Below are positions 16,366 through 23,827 of a stretch of 38,696 bases of DNA, one piece after another (within the stretch, counting starts at the first letter, position 1; the number at the start of each line of letters is the position of its first letter). The stretch comes from DATGEP01 sp035310125 (GTDB taxonomy: Bacteria; Chloroflexota; Ktedonobacteria; Ktedonobacterales; JADMIN01), in assembly GCA_035310125.1 (NCBI GenBank), contig DATGEP010000409.1, positions 1-38,696 of the forward strand, read 5' to 3'. The notes below the pieces were generated by a model. The model was not told where the DNA came from, did not search any database, and was given only the letters and a program-made list of their open reading frames with translations. The position numbers and the translations under genes are program-made.

Positions 16366-17181
16366 TTACGCGCTCTGCATGGCGCGGCTCGTGCTCCGCC
16401 TGCGCGACCAGCGAGCAAGCATGGCACGGCGCGTACCTGGTCCCGCCACGACGTGGTCATACGTCGCACCCCCGCCATACACCATTCGATGCGAGACAAA
16501 TGCCACGTACTCACGCGGCTGCCAGTATGCCCCAATCGGCGCCGTCTCTCGTCGCAGCAGCGCCTCGCGCAGCTCCGATGCCGTGCGCCCAGGAAAGATC
16601 GTGCGGGCGCAGCCGACCGCTGTGGGCGTGTGCGCATCGCTACCGCCCGTCTCCGCCCAGTGATAGACCGTGCGGGCGAGTGTCATAGCAATATGCGACG
16701 ATCCAATACCCGCAAAGCTGCCGTTGAGCGTCTCGATTCCATCCGGGTGCAGCTCCGGCTGCCGCAACAGACGATTCATCACAGATCGCTGAACACTGTG
16801 GCGGAAGACCCGATTGAACGGGTGTGCGACCACCGCCAGCCCACCTTGCGCATGAACGAGCTCGATGCTGCGTTCGATGCTCTGATCCGGTGCGATAGGC
16901 TCATGCAGGAAAAGAGCCAGCAGGTGCCCCTCGCGCGTGCTGATCTCCTCGCCAACGATCACCTCGAAGCGATAGTCGCGCTCCGCGGCCAGATCACGCG
17001 CACGCAGCGCACCTTCAATAGTATCGTGGTCTGTAATGGCGATCACATCCAGCGAGGTGCGCTCCTGTGCAAAGGCGAGCACCTCTTCGACGGATCCAGT
17101 GCCGTCGCTGTAGTTGGTGTGCATATGCACGTCGGCCAGTCCACGCCGGCTCCCAGTGACACGAGCTCCTGATCCGTTCAC
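16366..17181 (-). CDS. PHP-domain metal-dependent phosphoesterase
   Basis: 271 residues. All PHP motifs are present: DVHMHTNYSDG near residue 17, AITDHDTIEG, VGEEISTREGHLLAL, VVAHPFN, and GGSDAHTPTAVG near the end. These supply the His/Asp/Glu ligands for a trinuclear metal site. Related single-domain PHP proteins hydrolyse phosphomonoesters (for example 3',5'-nucleoside bisphosphates) or act as sugar phosphatases. Within this locus an inositol- or mannose-phosphate substrate is a tempting but unsupported guess. I start at the GTG at 17179-17181, preceded by AGGA; a TTG 11 codons upstream is less likely. The basic C-terminal 40 residues look variable. Confidence 0.85.
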   Translation of the reverse strand: MNGSGARVTGSRRGLADVHMHTNYSDGTGSVEEVLAFAQERTSLDVIAITDHDTIEGALRARDLAAERDYRFEVIVGEEISTREGHLLALFLHEPIAPDQSIERSIELVHAQGGLAVVAHPFNRVFRHSVQRSVMNRLLRQPELHPDGIETLNGSFAGIGSSHIAMTLARTVYHWAETGGSDAHTPTAVGCARTIFPGRTASELREALLRRETAPIGAYWQPREYVAFVSHRMVYGGGATYDHVVAGPGTRRAMLARWSRRRSTSRAMQSA

Positions 17182-17524
17182 GTGACGTTCCTGATTCAAT
17201 ATGCGCGATTCCAATCTGTCTGCGAGACCCCGTCAACCGTGTCCCAACTTGAGCTTCGTCGGCTCTCCTACAATGTTGGCGTCCCTGCGGGACGCTTCCA
17301 GGACGCCGCCCACTCTCCTGGCATTGTATGTCAGGAGAGAAGCCCTGTCCACAACCGTACTGCCATCGCGGCGCCCGGGTCCAATCAGCATTGGCTCCAG
17401 TGCGACTGCCGCTCGTAAGATTGCTTAGCCAAAAGTCCGATCCGTCTGTACGACTGCGGGACTGGCCCTCCCACATGTTGCATGCGGAGTGTGTCGTGTC
17501 GCACGGCTGGCCCTAGAGATCAAG
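17182..17524. other. Intergenic region with two perfect hairpins
   Basis: This 343-base gap sits between the second acyltransferase and the PHP gene, both minus. It contains GCGTCCC (17279-17285) / GGGACGC (17289-17295) and CTCTCCTG (17313-17320) / CAGGAGAG (17332-17339). Neither is followed by a U-run. They could separate the ino1-acyltransferase unit from the PHP-pimA unit. I find no gene in it. Confidence 0.45.
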
Positions 17525-18439
17525 CTACTCCCAGATGGGTGAGAGCGCCGCCACCCACTGCTCTGGATGCATCTCAATGACTTTCTCTAGCTCGGCGATG
17601 AAGACGCGCATCGCTCGCAGCGTCGCATCCGCCGTGCGGGTGCGCGTCGCCGTTCCCGGCTGCCCCGTGCCGGATGGTCCTCCTTCATCAGATATACCTG
17701 GCACGTTGAGCGGCACAAACCGCCCGCCATACGAATTGAGATCATTCCGCCACGAGAAGACGGCCATGAGCGGCACATTGTTCTTCAACGCTAGCGCGAA
17801 CGGCCCCGTCGGCAGTTTCACCGGCTCACCGAAAACTGGCACCTCCGCGCTTGCCCCCAGCACGTAGCGGTCGGATAGGAACATGACGAGCTCGCCCCGC
17901 TTCAGCGTTTCCAGCATCTCGCGCAGGGCGTCGCGACTGTCCGCCGGAACGAGACGCAGGCCGTGGTGATCGCGCAGACGGCAGAAGAACTCGAACAAGG
18001 CTTCCGGTCGCATGCGCTCAGCCGGAGCGATCATGCGGTAGCCCAACGCCCCCAACCGCGAGACGCCAAACTCCCAGTTGCCGAAATGGCCTGTCACGAT
18101 AATCAGCCCGCGCCCCTGAGCCATCGCCGCATGGTACGCTTCTTCGTTCTCGATGGTCCAGTTTGGCAGCAGATCATCATTCGTTAAATGGGGGCCGCGA
18201 AAGAAGTCGAGATAGTTGAGAGCAGTGTGGCAAAAGACGCCCTGTATGGCACGATGTAGCTGCACTGGGTCCATCGCCAGCCCCGGCACATGGCGCAGGT
18301 TGCGCTCGACGCGCCGCCGCGTGCCGGGCGCCAGCGCCCATATCACCAGTCCCAGCGCCCAGGCGCCGGGCCGAGCAATCCAGAGCGGAATCAGCGGCAC
18401 TACCACCGCCGCGATACGAAGTGCCCAGTACTTCGCCAT
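17525..18439 (-). CDS. LpxL/HtrB-type (LPLAT) acyltransferase, second of tandem pair
   Basis: 304 residues, peripheral or N-terminally anchored membrane enzyme. After a hydrophobic N-terminus (IAAVVVPLIPLWIARPGAWA) comes the H-x4-E catalytic motif in VTGHFGNWEFG at about residue 115. FLSDRYVLGASAEVPVFGEP and LPTGPFALALKNNVPLMAVF follow. In Gram-negatives this family acylates lipid A; in actinobacteria a member (PatA) acylates phosphatidylinositol mannosides. With PimA- and PIP-synthase-like genes nearby, an inositol-glycolipid acceptor is more likely than lipid A. The ATG overlaps the upstream TGA as TGATG at 18437-18441, indicating coupled translation with the first acyltransferase and excluding 38 upstream codons. 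Confidence 0.88.
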   Translation of the reverse strand: MAKYWALRIAAVVVPLIPLWIARPGAWALGLVIWALAPGTRRRVERNLRHVPGLAMDPVQLHRAIQGVFCHTALNYLDFFRGPHLTNDDLLPNWTIENEEAYHAAMAQGRGLIIVTGHFGNWEFGVSRLGALGYRMIAPAERMRPEALFEFFCRLRDHHGLRLVPADSRDALREMLETLKRGELVMFLSDRYVLGASAEVPVFGEPVKLPTGPFALALKNNVPLMAVFSWRNDLNSYGGRFVPLNVPGISDEGGPSGTGQPGTATRTRTADATLRAMRVFIAELEKVIEMHPEQWVAALSPIWE

Positions 18440-19398
18440 CAGATCCGCTCTCCCCGCTCGCTGGCCCGCGCCGGTTCCAGCACCCGTGCTTCCGGCAACG
18501 TGGTGCTGTCGCCGTTCGCGGTGTCTGGCCAGAAGGCCCGGAACATCGCCCACTGGTCGGGGCGCTCGCGAATGAAGACTTCCAGCGCGTCGAACATGCG
18601 CTGCGTCAGGCGAATAGTATCGGAGCGTTTATCGCCGGTATTTTCCGGGTAGATCACGCCAGAGGCAGCGAGCTGATAGGTGCTCGAATAGCTCTCGTCA
18701 TACATGCAAAAGCCCGGTACTACCGCGGCACCCGACTTTAGCGCGATCTGGGCGATGCCACCGGGCACCCTGCAGCGACGCCCAAAGAACGTGATCGGCA
18801 CACCTTCGCCGGGCGGCAGCGGCCGGTCAATTGCCACGGCCACCACACCGTTCTCCTGCAACACGCGCAGGAACTGGCGCGGCGATTTCTCAATGCGCAA
18901 TACCTCCATGCCCAGCTCACGGCGCTGCTCTTGCCACATGCGGTCCATCTTCGTATCTGGAATGGTCTCCACGATCAGATGGACCGGGCAGTGGCTCGCA
19001 ATCGCGATGCCCGCCACGTCGTACGCGCCAAAGTGTGCCGAGACGAGCAGCACCCCTTTACCGCGCGAGCGCGCTTCATCCACCAGGCCAAATGCTCCTG
19101 GCGGCGGCGTCATATCGCGGACGCGCGCCACAATCTCGTCGCGGGTGGTGTTGGGGATGGAAATGAAGTCAGAGATGTAGCGCCCAAAGTTGCGCCACGA
19201 CCGGCGCGCCAACCGCCGTGCGCGCGGATCGTGTGGTGATACGCCAAGAATCTGCGCCATATTGTCAATCGTCACATGGCGCTTCGATACCCACGCCCAA
19301 TAGATCAGCTCAGTCACCGATCCGGCAATGCGCAGCCGCCACGGGCGCGGCGTACGCCCCGCGAGCCAACTCGCGAAGCGGATCAGATAGTAGACCAT
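18439..19398 (-). CDS. LpxL/HtrB-type (LPLAT) acyltransferase, first of tandem pair
   Basis: 319 residues. It opens MVYYLIRFASWLAGRTPRPW, a membrane-associating segment. The catalytic H-x4-D is in LVSAHFGAYDVAG at about residue 118, with Asp where the downstream enzyme has Glu. AIDRPLPPGEGVPITFFGRR and VPGGIAQIALKSGAAVVPGF are the usual substrate-channel motifs. The two neighbours share family but are clearly diverged, so they probably add acyl chains at different positions. GGAG precedes the ATG at 19396-19398. It follows ino1 across a 114-base gap with two perfect hairpins and is coupled to the next gene by a TGATG overlap. Confidence 0.88.
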   Translation of the reverse strand: MVYYLIRFASWLAGRTPRPWRLRIAGSVTELIYWAWVSKRHVTIDNMAQILGVSPHDPRARRLARRSWRNFGRYISDFISIPNTTRDEIVARVRDMTPPPGAFGLVDEARSRGKGVLLVSAHFGAYDVAGIAIASHCPVHLIVETIPDTKMDRMWQEQRRELGMEVLRIEKSPRQFLRVLQENGVVAVAIDRPLPPGEGVPITFFGRRCRVPGGIAQIALKSGAAVVPGFCMYDESYSSTYQLAASGVIYPENTGDKRSDTIRLTQRMFDALEVFIRERPDQWAMFRAFWPDTANGDSTTLPEARVLEPARASERGERI

Positions 19399-19450
19399 CG
19401 CTCGAACTCCGCTGGCGGTTGAAACCGCACCTGGACGGCCATCGGCCATA

Positions 19451-19502
19451 TGGCCCGCCATCGCGGGCCAGGTTTCCCCCTTCTCGTGATACGAGAAGGG
19501 GG
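19451..19502. repeat. Double hairpin in the ino1-acyltransferase gap
   Basis: TGGCCCGC (19451-19458) / GCGGGCCA (19463-19470) is followed by CCCCCTTCTCGT (19476-19487) / ACGAGAAGGGGG (19491-19502), both perfect. They begin 10 bases after the ino1 stop codon. There is no U-tract, so they resemble intergenic palindromic repeats or processing/stability elements more than a terminator. Confidence 0.5.
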
Positions 19503-19512
19503 AGGCGGGAGT

Positions 19513-20703
19513 TTATTCGGCCTCAGGCAGATTCTGCACTGCGACCGGCTCGCTGGCGACATGCCCATTCGCCTTGCTCGCCGTCGTCGCCTTGGCGGCC
19601 TCGGCCATCGCCTCGCGGCTGCCCTGGCCGTACTCACTGATGAACTCCTCGACCATCAGCCGTGCCTGCTCATCAGTATACTGGATGGCCGGCGATTTCA
19701 TGAAGTACGCCGAGGGGCCCAGCAATGCGCCACCAAGACCCGCGTCCTTCGCGAGCTTCGCGCAGCGCAGCGCGTCAATGACCACACCCGCTGAGTTCGG
19801 CGAATCCCACACTTCCAGCTTCAGCTCCAGGTTCAGCGGCACATCACCGAAGGTGCGACCTTCCAGGCGGATGAACGCGAACTTGCGATCCGTCAGCCAC
19901 GGCACATAGTCGCTCGGGCCGACATGCACATTCTCTTTACCCAGGTCGTAGTCGAGCTGGCTCGTCACTGCGTTGGTCTTGGAGATCTTCTTCGACTCCA
20001 GCCGCTCACGCTCCAGCATGTTCATGAAGTCGGTATTACCGCCGACGTTGAGCTGATAGGTCCGCTCCAGCTTCACACCGCGCTCGCGGAAGAGCCGCGC
20101 CAGCGAGCGGTGAACAATTGTCGCGCCGACCTGGCTCTTGATGTCGTCACCCACGATAGGCAGATTCGCTTCTTCGAAGCGCTTGCGCCAGAAATCCTCG
20201 CGCCCGATGAAGACTGGAATGCAGTTGACGAAGGCGCAGCCTGCCTGAAGCACCTGCTCCACATACCACTTCGTCGCCGTCTCGCTGCCCACCGGAAGGT
20301 AGTTGATGACCACGTCGGTGCCGGTATCCTTGAGGAGCTTCACGATATCCGCCGTCGAGCCAGGCGCCTTCGTGATGACCTGCGAGAGATACTTACCCAG
20401 ACCATCGTGTGTCATGCCGCGCGCCACCTTCACGCCGGTCGCGGGCACGTTCGTGAATTTGTAGGTATTGTTCTGGCCGGAGAAGATGGCTTCGTTGATG
20501 TCTTTGCCGACCTTCTCCGCGTCTACGTCAATCGCGGCGGAGAATTCGATATCGTTGATGTGGTAGCCACCCAGGTTGACGTGCATCAACCCCGGAATGA
20601 AGTCGGTCTCAGCGGCGTTCTTATAATATTCGACGCCCTGAACCAGCGACGACGCGCAGTTGCCCACACCGACAATCGCAACCCGTACTTTCTTGTTGCC
20701 CAA
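19513..20703 (-). CDS. ino1: Inositol-3-phosphate synthase (actinobacterial/archaeal short type)
   Basis: 396 residues. It converts glucose 6-phosphate to inositol 3-phosphate with NAD, the first step toward phosphatidylinositol and mycothiol. The N-terminus VRVAIVGVGNCASSLVQG is the NAD-binding loop. NYLPVGSETATKWYVEQ, PIVGDDIKSQVGATIVHR, LNVGGNTDFMNMLERERLES and EVWDSPNSAGVVIDALR are hallmark segments, very close to mycobacterial Ino1. I place the start at the TTG at 20701-20703 because a full GAGGAGG lies 7 bases upstream of it. An ATG 13 codons earlier would place that site inside the gene. The C-terminal 40 residues after ISEYGQG are a low-complexity Ala-rich extension. It is preceded by arsR with a 52-base gap, so the two are likely co-transcribed. 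Confidence 0.96.
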   Translation of the reverse strand: MGNKKVRVAIVGVGNCASSLVQGVEYYKNAAETDFIPGLMHVNLGGYHINDIEFSAAIDVDAEKVGKDINEAIFSGQNNTYKFTNVPATGVKVARGMTHDGLGKYLSQVITKAPGSTADIVKLLKDTGTDVVINYLPVGSETATKWYVEQVLQAGCAFVNCIPVFIGREDFWRKRFEEANLPIVGDDIKSQVGATIVHRSLARLFRERGVKLERTYQLNVGGNTDFMNMLERERLESKKISKTNAVTSQLDYDLGKENVHVGPSDYVPWLTDRKFAFIRLEGRTFGDVPLNLELKLEVWDSPNSAGVVIDALRCAKLAKDAGLGGALLGPSAYFMKSPAIQYTDEQARLMVEEFISEYGQGSREAMAEAAKATTASKANGHVASEPVAVQNLPEAE

Positions 20704-20755
20704 GCTAGTCCTCCTCGTTGCGCGGCCCTGATCCGGGTTCACGCGCCAGTGTCGT

Positions 20756-21142
20756 TCAGATCCGCTGATGCGGCGCCACTACATCTGCCTTGGCCTCAGG
20801 ATACGAGTCACTGGGTGTGCCCGGTGGCGCGACAAGCTGCTCCAGCATTCGTAGGCACTGCTCGTAGCGTTTCCGGTCGAGCGTGCAATAGACCTGCCGC
20901 CCGTAGCGCCGCGTACGCACCAGTCCCTCTTTACGCAGTTTTGAGAGATGCCACGAGACGAGTGGTTGGCTGATGAGCCGGCCATCACGCAGCAGCGCTT
21001 CGGTGAGATCCGTGACGATCATCTCATCGCAGCTGGCCAGGATATGCACCATATGCAGGCGAGCCGCGTCCCCCAGCGCCTTGAGCGCGTACTTGAGCTT
21101 TCGGTATTCGGCCTCGCTGATCGGCTCAGGTGCGTAGCTCAT
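20756..21142 (-). CDS. ArsR-family winged-helix regulator, co-transcribed with ino1
   Basis: 128 residues. LKYALKALGDAARLHMVHIL begins the winged helix, QPLVSWHLSKLRKEGLVRTR is the recognition helix, and YGRQVYCTLDRKRYEQC ends the wing. There is no obvious thiol metal site of the CxC type, so the effector may not be a metal. It leads the unit that continues with ino1, and upstream lies an array of palindromes, one covering the -10, which fits autoregulation and control of inositol synthesis. Start ATG at 21140-21142 follows GGAGGCGAGAG. Actinobacteria use other regulators for ino1 (IpsA in Corynebacterium), so an ArsR here would be a different arrangement. Confidence 0.9.
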   Translation of the reverse strand: MSYAPEPISEAEYRKLKYALKALGDAARLHMVHILASCDEMIVTDLTEALLRDGRLISQPLVSWHLSKLRKEGLVRTRRYGRQVYCTLDRKRYEQCLRMLEQLVAPPGTPSDSYPEAKADVVAPHQRI

Positions 21143-21161
21143 CTGCTCTCGCCTCCGCCTC

Positions 21162-21243
21162 GTCGCACGACTTCGTGCGACCGCGAAACATCAACGGATG
21201 TTATAGCGAAAAACGCTATATAAACATCCATACATATGTGTAT
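21162..21243. promoter_or_regulatory. Array of palindromes upstream of arsR-ino1
   Basis: Four dyads follow each other: GTCGCACGACTTCGTGCGAC (21162-21181), AACATC-AACG-GATGTT (21187-21202), TATAGCG-AAAAA-CGCTATA (21202-21220) and ATACATATGTGTAT (21230-21243, one mismatched pair). AAACATC recurs at the second dyad and just before the fourth. The fourth covers the candidate -10. ArsR proteins bind AT-rich dyads of about this size. The first could instead be an RNA hairpin in the leader. Confidence 0.55.
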
Positions 21244-21265
21244 CCGAAAATAGCCGTCTTGTCAA
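21237..21265 (-). promoter_or_regulatory. Candidate promoter for arsR-ino1
   Basis: A perfect TTGACA (21265-21260) is separated by 17 bases from TACACA (21242-21237) on the minus strand. The -10 lies within the palindrome ATACATATGTGTAT, so a bound repressor would block polymerase. The leader to the arsR start codon is roughly 90 bases. Confidence 0.5.
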
Positions 21266-21608
21266 GCGTGATGTTGGGAATGCCGGGTATCTCGCCGGAA
21301 AGCCGGAGGAGCTATTTTTCTTGCGGTGACCGGTCTCGCCAACCACACACGTAGCGCAGATATCGCAGGCCCATAGCCCGTACCAGCGCGCGTCCACGGC
21401 AGCCGCGAACACAGCCCACCCTGCGCAGGCTGCCATCGTCACAGGAGGTGCAATGCACCACGGCACGAGCTCCAGATCCTGCCGCGCGGCGAGAAGCCCC
21501 TGGTCGCCGCGAGCGAGTATACTGAGGGTGCGCGGCGATCTTATGGCGCGAGGACGAAGTACTTATGGCGGAGCATGCGTACATAGACGGGTACAAAGTG
21601 GAGGCAGC
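21266..21608. other. Intergenic region upstream of the methyltransferase gene
   Basis: These 343 bases contain no gene I can support. Two short overlapping minus-strand frames contain Cys pairs but lack ribosome sites and family resemblance. A TATACT at 21518-21523 could be a -10 for the methyltransferase, without a good -35. Confidence 0.4.
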
Positions 21609-22244
21609 ATGAGAGGACAGGACGAGATTCGCGCTACGTACGATGCCGTGGCGGAGCAGTATACAGAGGCTTTCGTTGACGAGCTACAGCGGAAGCCGTT
21701 TGATCGGGAGCTGCTCGACCGCTACGCGGACCTGGTGCGCGGGCGGGGGATAGCATGGGAAATTGGGTGCGGGCCGGGGCATGTGGGCCGCTATCTGTAC
21801 GACCGCGGCATTCCGGTGAGCGGATTGGATCTCTCGGCGGGGATGGTCGCGATTGCCTCACGCTTGAACCCGGAGATGTCGTTTACGCAGGGCACGATGC
21901 TCACGCTGCCCGTGGCCGATGCGGCGCTGGCGGGGATCGTCTCGTTCTATGCCATCATCCATCTCGCGCGCGCGGAGGCGAGCCAGGCGCTGTGCGAGTT
22001 TCATCGCACACTCCAACCCGGCGGCTATCTGCTGCTGTCATTTCACGGTGGGCAGGGTGAGATACAGAACGACAACTGGTTCGACCAGGATGTTCGCGTG
22101 TCGGCAACCCTCTTCGAGGGCGACGAGATGGCGGGCTATGCGCGGACGGCGGGATTCGCCGAGCTGGTCGTGTCAGAGCGAGCGCCGTACGAGTTCGAGC
22201 ACCAAACGCGCCGGGTGTACATGCTGGCACGCAAGCTGGAGTAG
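21609..22244 (+). CDS. SAM-dependent class I methyltransferase
   Basis: 211 residues. After RATYDAVAEQYTEAFVDELQ, motif I is AWEIGCGPGHVGRYLYDRG at about residue 50, followed by the acidic strand VSGLDLSAGMVAIA, then VSFYAIIHLARAEASQALCE and LQPGGYLLLSFHG. This is the UbiE/Methyltransf_11 type that methylates small molecules. The substrate is unknown. GGAGG precedes the ATG at 21609; 52 further codons are open upstream but lie in the intergenic region. It stands alone on the plus strand, convergent with the aromatic operon. Confidence 0.9.
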   Translation: MRGQDEIRATYDAVAEQYTEAFVDELQRKPFDRELLDRYADLVRGRGIAWEIGCGPGHVGRYLYDRGIPVSGLDLSAGMVAIASRLNPEMSFTQGTMLTLPVADAALAGIVSFYAIIHLARAEASQALCEFHRTLQPGGYLLLSFHGGQGEIQNDNWFDQDVRVSATLFEGDEMAGYARTAGFAELVVSERAPYEFEHQTRRVYMLARKLE

Positions 22245-22293
22245 CGTGGGGCCAGGGCCGGAGAGACATGGGCCCCACCCGCTCGTGGCGCGG

Positions 22294-22836
22294 TTATGCG
22301 CGGCGGCGCGACAGCTCGACGAGCGCCTCGGCGAGGTGAACATCGGTGATATTGCCCGCGCCAGATGCGACGCGAATACGATGGGCGGCGCTGAGCACGT
22401 CTGCTATGGTGCAGCCTTCCGGCGGCACGAATTTGTAGCAGGCCATCTCAAGCAGCTGCCCGTTGGGGTCGCGGAAATAGATCGAATCCATGAATCCGCG
22501 ATCAATGGGACCAGTATTCCAGATGCCATGCTCGTTGAGACGGCTGGCAACCTGAGTATAGACGGCGCGCGAGACCATGAAAGCGATATGGTGGACGTTG
22601 CCGATACCTTCGGGATTGGGCGTGGGATCGTCGTCGCGAGTGGGGCGGACGAAGAAGGTGATGAGCCGTCCATCACCAGCGTCGAAGTACAGATGCTCTT
22701 CTTCAGGCACATCCAGATTGGGCTGCGAGAAGATGAATGGCATCCCCAGCACGCCCGAATAGAAAGCGATGATGGTTTCGCGATTGGAGCCAACAAGGGT
22801 GATGTGGTGAACGCCCTGGACTTGAAGTGGTGTCAT
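22294..22836 (-). CDS. VOC-family (glyoxalase/extradiol dioxygenase) protein
   Basis: 180 residues with two beta-alpha-beta-beta-beta modules. Metal ligands are visible as His in VHHITLVG, His in VHHIAFMVS and Glu in LLEMACY, the H-H-E set of type I extradiol dioxygenases and MhqO-like ring-cleaving enzymes. DPTPNPEGIGNVHH and FRDPNGQLLEMA are family-typical. As the last gene of an operon with maleylpyruvate-isomerase-like and maleylacetate-reductase genes, ring cleavage of a dihydroxylated aromatic is a reasonable role. The C-terminal 45 residues extend beyond the fold. The ATG follows GGAGG; 98 upstream codons are open but are low-complexity and run into the intergenic hairpins. Confidence 0.88.
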   Translation of the reverse strand: MTPLQVQGVHHITLVGSNRETIIAFYSGVLGMPFIFSQPNLDVPEEEHLYFDAGDGRLITFFVRPTRDDDPTPNPEGIGNVHHIAFMVSRAVYTQVASRLNEHGIWNTGPIDRGFMDSIYFRDPNGQLLEMACYKFVPPEGCTIADVLSAAHRIRVASGAGNITDVHLAEALVELSRRRA

Positions 22837-22925
22837 ATGGTGCCTCCGAGATGGTGGCCTCCCTTCCACCCTCCCTCCAGCGCGGAGAGGGAATGGAAGG
22901 GATGGGAGCGGCGTGAGACGCCGAG
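22837..22925. repeat. Intergenic palindromic element
   Basis: CCCTTCCA and TGGAAGGG flank a pyrimidine/purine-rich inner region around GCGC, and a second small hairpin, GGCGTGAGACGCC, follows. It resembles the hairpin between ino1 and the acyltransferases in base pattern. It lies between two genes of one operon, so it is probably not a terminator. Confidence 0.35.
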
Positions 22926-23744
22926 CTAGATGCGGAAGAAGAGGTGGCGGAACTGCTCGATGACTTTGGGGTCTCCAGAAGCCTCGCCACCCTCGATACG
23001 CTGGAACGCCGTCAGCACGAAGTCCGACGGGTGATGGAAGTGAAAGACGGCCTGCGTACCAGTAAGCGTCTGCGCCGGCTCGTACGTGAAGGCGCCGTTC
23101 TTCACGGTGACGCGCCACTGGCCACCCCATTCGCCGTCAACGATGATGCCGACGACGGCATCTACGTCTCTGGCCGAGTTCTGGTCAACCGTCACTTGCA
23201 TCAGAATGAACATGTACGGTACCAGGACGCCAGCGGTGCGCTCATCCAGCCGGGCGTTCTTGCCCAACCCCCATTCCATGTCCCAGGTATGGACGCCGTA
23301 GTCCATAACGTGGAAGGCAGGATAGAAGAGCGTCGGCAGCGGACCCATGTAGGGATGGGTGACGTTGTAGCCGCCCCATTCTTCGGGTGTGAGCGCATCG
23401 AAGATGCTCATCATCTTGTCAGAGGCGGACTTGAGCCGGGCGATCACTTGCTCGCGAGGCATGCCGCGGAATGCTTGCGCGTTCTGGTTGAGCCGCTCAC
23501 CCATCACCAGCAGCCCAAGCGAATCAGCGGGTGTGCCGGCTCTCGCCATCTCCCAGCGGTCGAGATAGCCTTCGGTGACATCAATCAGGTGCCCGGCGAT
23601 GTCACGCACTTCCCAATCGGCGCAGCGTGTCTGCACCTGCCAGTTGTCCGAATTGTCAATGATGTCGTAGAACCGGGCGCGCTCTGTGCGCACCACATCG
23701 AGCACCGTGCTCTTGCCACTGTAGTCCATGGAATTGACTGCCAC
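22926..23744 (-). CDS. Maleylpyruvate isomerase-like, mycothiol-type DinB/MDMPI family protein
   Basis: 272 residues. The N-terminal DinB-like four-helix bundle includes CADWEVRDIAGHLIDVTEGY (the first metal His) and FHVMDYGVHTWDM. The second ligand position holds Asp where the studied enzyme has Glu, and the third is His. A C-terminal SCP2-like domain follows (WRVTVKNGAFTYEPAQ). In Corynebacterium, MDMPI isomerises maleylpyruvate in gentisate breakdown with mycothiol as cofactor; many family members have other thiol-dependent roles. The GTG at 23742-23744 has AAGGGG upstream. It lies between maleylacetate reductase and the VOC gene with gaps of 83 and 89 bases, which supports a catabolic role. 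Confidence 0.85.
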   Translation of the reverse strand: MAVNSMDYSGKSTVLDVVRTERARFYDIIDNSDNWQVQTRCADWEVRDIAGHLIDVTEGYLDRWEMARAGTPADSLGLLVMGERLNQNAQAFRGMPREQVIARLKSASDKMMSIFDALTPEEWGGYNVTHPYMGPLPTLFYPAFHVMDYGVHTWDMEWGLGKNARLDERTAGVLVPYMFILMQVTVDQNSARDVDAVVGIIVDGEWGGQWRVTVKNGAFTYEPAQTLTGTQAVFHFHHPSDFVLTAFQRIEGGEASGDPKVIEQFRHLFFRI

Positions 23745-23827
23745 GGGAACCCCCTTGTCGCGAAAGCGGCGCTACTGCAATTCAGTGGACGCACTACGGA
23801 CACGCTACAGACGTACGAAAGCGGGTA

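Noticed and set aside
21191..21596. Two overlapping minus-strand frames with Cys pairs upstream of the methyltransferase gene
   Set aside because: They suggest a small zinc-ribbon protein, but neither has a ribosome site, they overlap each other in different frames, and one runs into the arsR-ino1 promoter array.
22837..23130. N-terminal extension of the VOC protein
   Set aside because: The Pro/Arg-rich peptide overlaps the MDMPI-like gene and the intergenic hairpins; GGAGG marks the ATG at 22836 as the start.
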